Below the pieces are notes generated by a model. The model searched no databases. It was given only the letters and a program-made list of their open reading frames with translations, and was not told the DNA's origin. A DNA stretch of 26,330 nt, from positions 1 through 26,330 of IMG/VR virus record IMGVR_UViG_3300048838_000383; one strand, written 5' to 3'. Source of the DNA: a virus. Positions 20,882 through 26,330 of the stretch are shown piece after piece; the stretch's first letter is position 1; each line of letters begins with the position of its first letter. The position numbers were made by a program, and so were the translations under genes.

Positions 20882-22363
20882 ATGCTTAACCTTCGTGATT
20901 ATCAAAGCGATGGGCTTAATGCGTTACGCGCTGGATTCGCAGCAGGCCATAAATCGCAGATGCTTTACGGTCCCTGTGCCTACGGAAAAACAGAGCTAGC
21001 AATATCGATGATGCACGCTGCAGCAACGAATCCACGAGGACAAAAGCGATCAGCGATGATTGTTGATCGAAGAATACTTTGCGAGCAAACCAGCGATAGA
21101 CTCACGAAGTACGGCATAGATCATGGAGTATTGATGGCCGGGTCGAGCCGATGGCGTCCTGAACTTCCTATTCAAATCTGCACGGCACAGACGCTCGAAG
21201 CGCGCGAAGGCTTCCCGGCAGTGGATCTGCTCATAGTGGATGAGGCGCACTGTATGCGGGAATCAACCTCTGAATTTATCAGGGCGCATCCTTCGGTAAA
21301 TGTGGTGGGGCTTTCCGGCTCGCCTTTTACAAAAGGCATCGGAAAAATCTACACGAACGTCGCATCTGCGATAACCATCGCTGAAATGGTTGCTCAAGGA
21401 TGGCTGGTCAATCCGCGCATTTTTATAGCAAAAGAAATCGACATGACCGGCGCAAAGAAGGTAGCAGGAGAATGGTCGGCAAAGGAAGTAACAAGCCGAG
21501 GCGTTCAAATCACTGGCGATGTTGTATCGGAGTGGGTTAAAAAGACATTCGAAGTGTTCGGAGGCCCGAGAAAGACAATCGTCTTTTGTGCGGGTGTTGC
21601 TCACGGCGAGGATCTATCGAAGAAGTTTGCCGAGGCAGGCTACAACTTTGTGTCAATCTCATATCGGGATGACGACGAATACAAACAACAAGTACTGGAA
21701 GAGTTCAACAAACCGGACACCGATATAAATGGCGTCATTGCTACTGATATTCTATCGAAGGGCTTTGATCAGTCAGATGTGATGATCGGGGTTCTAGCCA
21801 GACCGTTTTCTAAATCTTTTTCTAGCCACGTGCAGCAAATTGGACGCGTGATGAGAGTGCATGAGGGAAAGGATCAATGTGTAATCTTAGATCATGCTGG
21901 AAATTTTCTCAGATTTAGGGATCAGTGGGAGGCGCTTTACCACAATGGGGTTTCAGAGCTCGACGACGGAGCCGAGAAAGCGAAGCCAGAACCAACGGAT
22001 AAGGAAAAGGAAGCATCGAAGTGTCCCAGTTGTGGTGCGGTGTGGCTACCTCAATCCGATGTTTGCTCTCACTGTGGGCATGTTCGAATCAGGCGAAACG
22101 ATGTGGTCGAAGTGGCCGGAGTAATGAAGGAGATGACCCAGGTTGCACCAGTTGCAGAAAAGTATGATGGTGCGACTAAAGAAAGATGGTATCAGGAGTT
22201 ACTTGGTTACGCGAGGACGCACGGATATAAGGACGGCTGGGCTTATCACAAATACGTGACTAAGTTTAAGGTAGGTCCATCATGGAAGAAGATCGGCATC
22301 GAACCAGGACCTGAAGTATCGGGATGGATTCAAAGCCGCAACATCGCATGGTCGAAGAGATAA
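20882..22363 (+). CDS. Superfamily 2 DEAD/DEAH-box helicase (replicative)
   Basis: A 493-residue protein with GGAG 8 bases before the ATG. Motifs in order: Q-like start (LRDYQSDGL), Walker A GPCAYGKT at 30-37, DEAH at 120-123, motif III LSGSPFT, motif IV region (TIVFCAGVAHGEDLSKKF), motif V ATDILSKGFD, motif VI QQIGRVMR. A four-Cys zinc ribbon follows at ~380-400 (CPSCGAVW, CSHCGH). The last ~70 residues include W-Y-Q-E-L-L-G-Y-A and YHKYVTKFKVGPSWKKIG, typical of phage helicases next to primases. It would unwind the origin or fork. The primase start overlaps its TAA. Confidence 0.92.
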   Translation: MLNLRDYQSDGLNALRAGFAAGHKSQMLYGPCAYGKTELAISMMHAAATNPRGQKRSAMIVDRRILCEQTSDRLTKYGIDHGVLMAGSSRWRPELPIQICTAQTLEAREGFPAVDLLIVDEAHCMRESTSEFIRAHPSVNVVGLSGSPFTKGIGKIYTNVASAITIAEMVAQGWLVNPRIFIAKEIDMTGAKKVAGEWSAKEVTSRGVQITGDVVSEWVKKTFEVFGGPRKTIVFCAGVAHGEDLSKKFAEAGYNFVSISYRDDDEYKQQVLEEFNKPDTDINGVIATDILSKGFDQSDVMIGVLARPFSKSFSSHVQQIGRVMRVHEGKDQCVILDHAGNFLRFRDQWEALYHNGVSELDDGAEKAKPEPTDKEKEASKCPSCGAVWLPQSDVCSHCGHVRIRRNDVVEVAGVMKEMTQVAPVAEKYDGATKERWYQELLGYARTHGYKDGWAYHKYVTKFKVGPSWKKIGIEPGPEVSGWIQSRNIAWSKR

Positions 22364-23193
22364 TGATGTTCGATCAATTCGCGGCGGCGCATGGACTTAT
22401 CCTGGACGGGATAGAGATCGGCAAATGGGTGCGGACAAAGACGGTTAATCATCCGAATAAGAAAAACGGCGCTTATAAGTTTCTAGGCGACGTGGGATGG
22501 GTGCAAGATCACGCGACGATGTCCGAACCGGCGACGTGGTTTGCGGATAAAGAAAACAGGATGAGAATCGATCACGATCAGATCATAAGACATAGGGACA
22601 AGGCGGAAAAAGAACGAAGGGAGGGACGAGAGCGAGCCGCTAAGAAAGCCGGATGGATACTTCACAAATGCAAAATAGAACAGCATTCCTACCTCGATTC
22701 AAAAGGGTTCCGAGAAGATAAAGGGCTTGTCTGGTGGCGCAGCGATAAAGACAATCAATTGATAATCCCCATGAGGATTAATAGCAAATTAGTCGGCGCT
22801 CAATGCATAGACCGTAACGGAGACAAGCGGTTTTTGTTCGGCCAGCAAACGTCTGGCGCGGAGTATGTGATAGATAACAAAGGCCGGGATTTTTATTGTG
22901 AGGGTTACGCCACGGCTTTATCACTAAGGCTCGTTCTACATGCGTTAAAGCTCCGCTACCGCATACATGTAACTTTCTCGGCACACAATCTCACCAGGCT
23001 CGCTAAAGGCGTTCGCGAGGCGATTGTGATCGCAGATAACGACTCTAACGGAGTCGGAGAAAAGGCCGCGATTGACTCAGGTTGTAAGTATTGGATTAGT
23101 GAGGTGATCGGCGAGGATATGAATGATGCGCACAGGCGACTAGGCGTGTTTCGACTGTCGCAGAATATGCGTAGGTTCTTGATGGCAGTGTAA
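22363..23193 (+). CDS. Toprim-domain primase-like protein
   Basis: A 276-residue protein. ATG 22363 overlaps the helicase stop (TAATG); in-frame ATGs upstream inside the helicase gene are less likely. The N-terminal part (~1-110) is basic with helices (KEREGRERAAKKAGWIL-like; quoted KAGWILHKCKIEQHSYL). The middle has LIIPMRINSKLVGAQCI. The Toprim part has E180 in FYCEGYATAL and D225-x-D227 in IADNDSNGVGEKAA, the metal-binding acids. No N-terminal CHC2 zinc finger is visible, so it may be a short primase that works with the helicase or another domain. The TGTAAG repeats begin at its stop. Confidence 0.88.
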   Translation: MMFDQFAAAHGLILDGIEIGKWVRTKTVNHPNKKNGAYKFLGDVGWVQDHATMSEPATWFADKENRMRIDHDQIIRHRDKAEKERREGRERAAKKAGWILHKCKIEQHSYLDSKGFREDKGLVWWRSDKDNQLIIPMRINSKLVGAQCIDRNGDKRFLFGQQTSGAEYVIDNKGRDFYCEGYATALSLRLVLHALKLRYRIHVTFSAHNLTRLAKGVREAIVIADNDSNGVGEKAAIDSGCKYWISEVIGEDMNDAHRRLGVFRLSQNMRRFLMAV

Positions 23194-23298
23194 GAAATAT
23201 CCTACACGCTGTAAGAAAATTCTTACACTAAAGCCGCCGTTTTTCTTACATGTGCAGGCAGCTATTGTCTTACATAAGGAACAGTTTAAGCCTTACAG
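23189..23298. repeat. Iteron-like TGTAAG/CTTACA cluster (candidate origin)
   Basis: Six short related units in 110 bases right after the primase gene: TGTAAGAAAT (23189-23198), TGTAAGAAAA (23210-23219), TTCTTACA (23220-23227, inverted, making a 18-base palindrome with the previous unit), TTTTCTTACAT (23241-23251), TGTCTTACAT (23266-23275) and CCTTACAG (23291-23298). The region is A/T-rich compared with its surroundings. Placement after helicase and primase genes fits a replication origin; clustered operators for a regulator are the alternative. Confidence 0.6.
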
Positions 23299-23353
23299 AC
23301 TTGTTTAATCGTCTTGTTTTATAGTGTCATCAAAGTTGTTCATACCAACTCCA

Positions 23354-23616
23354 CCCAAGAGGATTTTTTGTGTCTTGGGCGCACTCCGAGCGTATCAAGA
23401 GCCTAACCCGGCTGCGCGGAATAAAAGGGTATCGGTAACTTGCCGATGGTAGGCAAGCGGTGCAAATCCGAAAGAATCCGACGGACTCGCCTAAGCCAAA
23501 ATGTCCGGGGGCTAACGAGCATTGCCGGCTCGTTGCAATTGGTTCCGCGAAAGCGGGCTGAAGATTGCCAGCTCTTTCCCTCCCTGGGTTGGGGTAGGGG
23601 GAGCCTTTGGCTGAAG
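23354..23616 (+). ncRNA. Candidate structured non-coding RNA
   Basis: About 260 bases without a gene. Visible helices: CCCAAGA/TCTTGGG (23354-23379), AGCC/GGCT (23399-23413), ATCGG/CCGAT or CTTGCC/GGCAAG (23431-23457, mutually exclusive), AACGAGC/GCTCGTT with a 7-base loop (23514-23534), and CCGC-GAAA-GCGG with a GNRA tetraloop (23545-23556) inside GCAAT/ATTGC (23535-23568). A pyrimidine/purine pairing region spans 23571-23606. GGCTGAAG occurs twice (23556-23563, 23609-23616). The two alternative helices at 23431-23457 could be a switch. No match to tRNA, tmRNA, RNase P or a known riboswitch was recognised. Confidence 0.45.
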
Positions 23617-23628
23617 TTAAGGTTCTTC

Positions 23629-23826
23629 ATGGATGATGTAAAGCGCACGGAGACCGAGAAATTCCGCTCTGACTTCCTTCGGTGGGAAACGAAGCTAACT
23701 CGCGAAGGCGACACGCCGGCTGACATCGAAGAGATACGGCAAGCGGTGCGCGATGCATGGAGCGATCAACATTTGCGCGGATTGTGGATCAAATACGTAA
23801 CCATAGAGGTGGAATATGAGCGATAA
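23629..23826 (+). CDS. Hypothetical protein (65 aa)
   Basis: Starts MDDVKRTETEKFRSDFLRWE with AAGG 6 bases before the ATG, just downstream of the structured non-coding stretch. It is highly charged and helical (ADIEEIRQAVRDAWSDQHLR), ending KYVTIEVEYER. The upstream open frame was rejected because it runs through the structured region. No family was recognised. Its stop overlaps the next small gene. Confidence 0.65.
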   Translation: MDDVKRTETEKFRSDFLRWETKLTREGDTPADIEEIRQAVRDAWSDQHLRGLWIKYVTIEVEYER

Positions 23827-23887
23827 GCGAATGAATGAGTTTAGAGTTAAGGTAACAGTGCGAAACAACTTGCGTGAATGCTTATGA
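23816..23887 (+). CDS. Tiny gene, probably truncated (23 aa)
   Basis: Encodes MSDKRMNEFRVKVTVRNNLR plus ECL. It overlaps the gene before it by 11 bases and its TGA overlaps the next ATG. The start M-N-E-F-R-V-K-V-T-V-R-N-N-L resembles the first residues of longer phage HTH-type proteins, so this may be a shortened copy kept for coupling. That comparison is from memory. Confidence 0.4.
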   Translation: MSDKRMNEFRVKVTVRNNLRECL

Positions 23888-24078
23888 TGACAAATTCGAA
23901 TACGTCAGAAATGACGTGCTACAGCTGCCACTACAGCGAGCAAGTAGAGTCTGGAGACTTGAGATGCGCCAAAACTGGCTTGCTAGGCGTAATGATGGCC
24001 GCTGACTGTCCGATGTTTGTTTATGCGCCTGGAACAGACGAAAACGAAAGAGAGAAAAATGACAATACAAAGCGTTAA
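23884..24078 (+). CDS. Small Cys-rich (zinc knuckle) protein
   Basis: A 64-residue protein (ATG 23884; ATG 23887 is the alternative) overlapping the previous stop. Four Cys are placed as C-x-x-C (CYSC, ~13-16), C near 28 (RCAKTG) and C near 43 (ADCPMF), followed by VYAPGTDENE. The pattern C-x2-C, R-C-x-x-x-x, A-D-C-P-x-F is a recurring small zinc protein of siphophages. The function is unknown. Its 3' end overlaps the next gene by 20 bases. Confidence 0.65.
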   Translation: MMTNSNTSEMTCYSCHYSEQVESGDLRCAKTGLLGVMMAADCPMFVYAPGTDENEREKNDNTKR

Positions 24079-24358
24079 TGTAATCATGTCGAGGTTGGAT
24101 GGATGCGATCCATCCTCACCCATTGCGGTATTTATGCAGGCTGATATGACACCTGGACTGGATGCGGTATTTGCCAATACGGTGAGGTCGCAACAAATGA
24201 TCAAAGGCTTGATGCCTGGTAAGTTAGTAGGCATATACCACGGTCTGATGGATAAGCATCGAATCGAGAAAGAGCTTCTGCAGGCGGCCAAGGATGCTAG
24301 AGCGCGTTCGCCGAGAGTGGCGAAAGATAGCAATAAAAAAAGTTTAAAAAATGCTTGA
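24059..24358 (+). CDS. Hypothetical protein (99 aa)
   Basis: ATG 24059 (MTIQSVNVIMSRLDGCDPSS) has an AGAGAG site 5 bases upstream. The protein has a mixed N-terminal part and a basic helical end (KELLQAAKDARARSPRVAKD). In-frame starts further upstream lie in the zinc-knuckle gene. No family was recognised. The stop codon overlaps the -35 box of the next promoter. Confidence 0.6.
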   Translation: MTIQSVNVIMSRLDGCDPSSPIAVFMQADMTPGLDAVFANTVRSQQMIKGLMPGKLVGIYHGLMDKHRIEKELLQAAKDARARSPRVAKDSNKKSLKNA

Positions 24359-24383
24359 CAAGCGTTGGCGGCAGGATAATAAT
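24355..24383 (+). promoter_or_regulatory. Strong sigma70 promoter
   Basis: TTGACA (24355-24360), 17 bases, AATAAT (24378-24383). One mismatch from consensus over both boxes. The predicted start is at about 24390, which is the A of an ATG in the 27-bp repeated element. It would drive the two genes at 24437-25121. Confidence 0.8.
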
Positions 24384-24401
24384 AGCGCCATGGTGATCAG
24401 G
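24375..24401 (+). repeat. 27-bp promoter/ATG element, copy 1
   Basis: Begins GATAATAATAGCGCC and continues with ATGGTGATCAGG; 26 of 27 bases are identical to the copy at 25133-25159. It contains the -10 box, the likely transcription start and an ATG opening a 8-codon frame (MVIRKGCH, 24390-24416). Confidence 0.9.
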
Positions 24402-24436
24402 AAAGGTTGCCATTAACCTATAGAGAGGGAAAAATC

Positions 24437-24811
24437 ATGACCAAGCCACTACACACCATGATGACGACTGATCTCGGTCTCACCAAAGAGCAGGACGCGA
24501 TGTTGCAACCGGGCTGCTTTGTTGTGTTGCATCCCAATAGCAAGCATCCAGATGCGGGGCGCGTCGGCAAGATCATCAGCCGCAAGGGTAGCGAGATGCT
24601 GGTCGAGTTCTGGCGGGATGATCTGATCGGAAAGAGCGAGTTCAGCACAATCCCGCTCGGGCACTGGGGACCGGTTCCGGAATTCTTCGTTGAGGAGTAC
24701 GAACCTCGTGCCAAGAAACGCGGCTGGCGTGTCACCGAGCGCGGTATGAAGATGTTTCGTGACCTTGGTTGGGGCTATACGGCGGCGACAGAGGGGAAAG
24801 ACCATGCTTGA
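24437..24811 (+). CDS. Hypothetical protein, expressed from own promoter
   Basis: A 124-residue-class protein (ATG 24437, starts MTKPLHTMMTTDLGLTKEQD) with AGAGAGGG 7 bases upstream. The middle looks like a small beta barrel (PGCFVVLHPNSKHPDAGRVG, SEMLVEFWRDDLIGKSEF) as in KOW/SH3-like folds, followed by PEFFVEEYEPRAKKRGWRVT and a helical end. A barrel with basic parts could bind nucleic acid, but no family is recognised. The upstream in-frame ATG lies in the leader. It overlaps the next gene by 8 bases. Confidence 0.7.
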   Translation: MTKPLHTMMTTDLGLTKEQDAMLQPGCFVVLHPNSKHPDAGRVGKIISRKGSEMLVEFWRDDLIGKSEFSTIPLGHWGPVPEFFVEEYEPRAKKRGWRVTERGMKMFRDLGWGYTAATEGKDHA

Positions 24812-25121
24812 TGTGCGCATCGTGCTGGATGATGTTCCAGAGTACGTTTTCAAGGCTTGCGGAGCCACGACACAAGACGAACGCGACACCATCAGCGCGT
24901 GCGTTCGCACCTACGCCAGAGATTGCATTGCGAAGACGCTTTTGACCATCGAGGACGGCCCGGTATTCAATGATGCGTGGCGCTACCGTGTCATGGTTGA
25001 AAACGGGGTTGTGCAGTCTGAATGGCACGAGATCATCAGCCAAGGACGCGATGGATACCGCGTCCACGCTGATGCTGCCTTTGACCAATTCGTTACCGAC
25101 GAGCTTTCCGATTACGAATAA
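24804..25121 (+). CDS. Hypothetical protein (105 aa)
   Basis: ATG 24804 (MLDVRIVLDDVPEYVFKACG) has GAGGGGAAAG 5 bases upstream. It starts with a short beta/alpha part, then CVRTYARDCIAKTLLTIEDG, a segment with W-R-Y-R-V-M-V-E-N-G, and an acidic end (DQFVTDELSDYE). It is paired with the gene before it under the promoter at 24355. Function unknown. The second 27-bp element begins 11 bases after its stop. Confidence 0.65.
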   Translation: MLDVRIVLDDVPEYVFKACGATTQDERDTISACVRTYARDCIAKTLLTIEDGPVFNDAWRYRVMVENGVVQSEWHEIISQGRDGYRVHADAAFDQFVTDELSDYE

Positions 25122-25132
25122 ATCGGATAGCC

Positions 25133-25159
25133 GATAATAATAGCGCCATGGTGATAAGG
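25133..25159 (+). repeat. 27-bp promoter/ATG element, copy 2
   Basis: Same element as at 24375-24401 with one change (C to A in the second last third). The -10-like box is kept, but the -35 region is poor (TTACGA at 25112-25117, 18 bases away). Its ATG at 25148 opens a 16-codon frame whose TGA overlaps a GTG start at 25195. Confidence 0.9.
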
Positions 25160-25194
25160 CCAAACCCGGCCCTGGCTCACGCAGGCTGCATGCC

Positions 25195-25281
25195 GTGACC
25201 AATCTGCCCACGAACAAGGACAACGGTCTGGCGCTGCTTAACTCTGGCAGCTTGGCAATTGATATGCCGTGCTATCGGTAA
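25195..25281 (+). CDS. Possible small gene (28 aa)
   Basis: GTG 25195 overlaps the end of the 16-codon leader frame (GTGA). It encodes MTNLPTNKDNGLALLNSGSL followed by AIDMPCYR, which looks protein-like. No clear ribosome binding site; coupling to the leader is assumed. Confidence 0.3.
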   Translation: MTNLPTNKDNGLALLNSGSLAIDMPCYR

Positions 25282-25304
25282 CGAGTATCTTGAGCGATAT
25301 AGCT

Positions 25305-25499
25305 ATGATCCATGACCTACCGCTAATTGAGAAAATCCGCCATGCGTTGGCGCTGATATCCTGGGGCAATGCTTGGCTTGAAGCGATTGATGAGCTGCGC
25401 CCACATGCGTTGATCCACAATCGTAAGATGTACTTTGTGAAGGAAAAAAAAATGAAGATCATGGCATCTGCGATTGTCGGTGGCGCTCGGCGATATTGA
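25305..25499 (+). CDS. Hypothetical protein (64 aa)
   Basis: Starts MIHDLPLIEKIRHALALISW; ATG 25305 has only a weak GAGCG site. The sequence is mostly helical (NAWLEAIDELRPHALIHNRK) and then turns to a basic stretch after a run of nine A (25444-25452), ending IVGGARRY. Just after this point another frame reads LGDIDKFLEWRGKGPIGQIT without a start, so the 3' end may be shifted. Function unknown. Confidence 0.5.
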   Translation: MIHDLPLIEKIRHALALISWGNAWLEAIDELRPHALIHNRKMYFVKEKKMKIMASAIVGGARRY

Positions 25500-25563
25500 T
25501 AAGTTTCTGGAGTGGCGAGGCAAGGGGCCAATTGGCCAAATAACTTGGAGAGAGGGTAATAAA

Positions 25564-26238
25564 ATGAGGACTTACGACATAACACTGACTGGCAAGACAC
25601 CACTACTGATGCATCATGATGATATCGAGTGGGCGGACTTTATGGACCAATGGAAGAACGATCCAAACAACAAGAAAACCTCGAAGGCTGGCGATGATCG
25701 TACTCCGGCATGGCGTTGGCTTGGCTGCTGCTATCACGACGATGAGGTGCTGACGGTGCCGCAGGCGAACATCATGCGCTCACTGATGGAGGGCGGCGCG
25801 ATGGTACCGGTGCCTGGTGGGCGTAGCGGTAAGACTTACAAATCACAGACACAGAGCGGGATGATGAGCGCGACGCCGTATTGGGACTTACTGATCGGCG
25901 GTGCGACGGTTGCGTGGGCTGACATCAAGGCGCTCAAAGACGAGGATAGTTTCGCAACGCAACGTGAGATGGTGCGAGCGTTAGGATTCGATCTGATGGT
26001 TAAGCGGGCGAAGATTGGATCGTCGAAACACATAAGGGTGCGCCCTGAATTCCCGGCTGGCTGGCAGTTGTCAGGTCAGCTCGCGGTATGGGATGAGCAG
26101 ATAACGGATCAGGCGTTGGGGCAGATCCTCGAATATGCGGGTCAATACAAGGGGCTGTGCGACTGGCGGCCTGGTGGCAGGACTCCGGGGCCTTATGGGA
26201 CGTTTGAGGCGGAAATTAAGGCGGTTAGTAACGTATAG
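25564..26238 (+). CDS. Unrecognised phage protein (224 aa)
   Basis: ATG 25564 (MRTYDITLTGKTPLLMHHDD) lies 8 bases after GGAGAGAGGG. Notable segments: IEWADFMDQWKNDPNNKKTS, PAWRWLGCCYHD, VPQANIMRSLMEGGAMVPVP followed by GGRSGKTYKSQTQSGMM, then FDLMVKRAKIGSSKHIRVRP and YAGQYKGLCDWRPGGRTPGP before GTFEAEI. It has the look of a well-conserved phage protein. The G-G-R-S-G-K-T segment is not a true Walker A. The Gly-rich loops and beta/alpha order could suit a RAMP-like RNA-binding fold, but this is only an impression. It precedes the GGCNN repeats and an unfinished gene. Confidence 0.75.
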   Translation: MRTYDITLTGKTPLLMHHDDIEWADFMDQWKNDPNNKKTSKAGDDRTPAWRWLGCCYHDDEVLTVPQANIMRSLMEGGAMVPVPGGRSGKTYKSQTQSGMMSATPYWDLLIGGATVAWADIKALKDEDSFATQREMVRALGFDLMVKRAKIGSSKHIRVRPEFPAGWQLSGQLAVWDEQITDQALGQILEYAGQYKGLCDWRPGGRTPGPYGTFEAEIKAVSNV

Positions 26239-26247
26239 TATTTGATT

Positions 26248-26292
26248 GGCGCGGCGGGGCCGGGCGAGGCGGGGCTGGGCGGGGCATGGCAA
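26248..26292 (+). repeat. GGCNN pentamer array (9 units)
   Basis: Nine exact GGCNN units in a row (GGCGC, GGCGG, GGCCG, GGCGA, GGCGG, GGCTG, GGCGG, GGCAT, GGCAA), followed by GGGGT. The last unit and GGGG supply the ribosome binding site of the next gene. Only G-rich on this strand, so strand-specific structure such as a G-quadruplex or RNA signal is possible. Confidence 0.9.
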
Positions 26293-26299
26293 GGGGTCT

Positions 26300-26330
26300 A
26301 TGACCACTAATTATCAATTACAGGAGATAA
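26300..26330 (+). CDS. Start of a gene running off the window
   Basis: ATG 26300 lies 4-9 bases after AAGGGG and opens MTTNYQLQEI, still open at the window end. Too short to identify. GGAGATAA at 26323 could instead be the binding site for a later start. Confidence 0.4.
   Translation, partial: MTTNYQLQEI

Noticed and set aside
23189-23298. CRISPR array
   Set aside because: Units are only 6-10 bases, irregularly spaced and in both orientations; no other region has CRISPR-type repeats.
23354-23379. Intrinsic terminator at CCCAAGA/TCTTGGG
   Set aside because: The T-run lies in the loop, not after the stem.
23455-23500. tRNA-like or cobalamin-riboswitch-like segment (GGTGCAAATCC)
   Set aside because: Only a short resemblance; no cloverleaf, no CCA-side pairing, and the other conserved riboswitch boxes are missing.
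25810-25835. Walker A motif in the 224-residue protein
   Set aside because: PGGRSGKT lacks the first Gly of GxxxxGK[ST] and no Walker B or other ATPase motif follows.

Overview
The window is part of a double-stranded DNA tailed phage or prophage with a siphovirus-type tail, infecting a Gram-negative, probably proteobacterial, host. The evidence is a lambda-R-like endolysin, a nested Rz/Rz1 spanin pair with a lipobox, and a DUF2460 / DUF2163 / NlpC-P60 / large tip-protein tail module. A lambda-like early region carries Bet and YqaJ recombination genes, SSB, a Cro-like regulator, NinB and NinG. No integrase, terminase, capsid gene or CI-type repressor lies in the window, so its lifestyle cannot be settled here.

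Layout. 1-7343 (+): end of the tape measure gene, then tail tip, baseplate hub and fibre genes, mostly joined by ATGA/TAATG overlaps. 7350-9289 (+): lysis cassette (lipoprotein, endolysin, two membrane proteins of which one is the likely holin, Rz with Rz1 nested in another frame). 9234-9908 (-): an HNH homing-type endonuclease gene sitting at the 3' end of Rz, followed by what looks like a displaced second Rz C-terminus (9935-10039). 10040-10595: no convincing gene, but strong inverted repeats where the rightward late genes and the leftward early operon converge.

10596-16774 (-): a tightly packed leftward early operon driven by a near-consensus promoter at 16832-16805. In order of transcription it holds a string of small genes (several only 23-60 codons), Bet, a YqaJ exonuclease with a long C-terminal region, small Zn-ribbon and other proteins, a DUF6948-like protein, a Gly-Ser/Tyr/Asp hexanucleotide-repeat protein, SSB, and two short genes of which the last looks frameshifted. 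Bet, exonuclease and SSB form a single-strand annealing recombination system.

16853-26330 (+): a divergent promoter leads to cro-like, small membrane and HTH genes, a HigA-like HTH/ImmA-IrrE protease gene, ninB, ninG, a ParB-like gene containing a perfect 19-bp palindrome, a superfamily 2 helicase and a Toprim primase. Directly after the primase come TGTAAG-type repeats (candidate origin) and a highly structured non-coding stretch. Then follow small genes, two copies of a 27-bp promoter/ATG element, an unrecognised conserved-looking protein (25564-26238), and nine GGCNN pentamers just before a gene that runs off the end.

The points most worth a second look are the two structured non-coding regions (10040-10595 and 23354-23628), the HNH insertion that seems to have swapped the end of Rz, the iteron-like cluster, and the duplicated promoter/ATG element.
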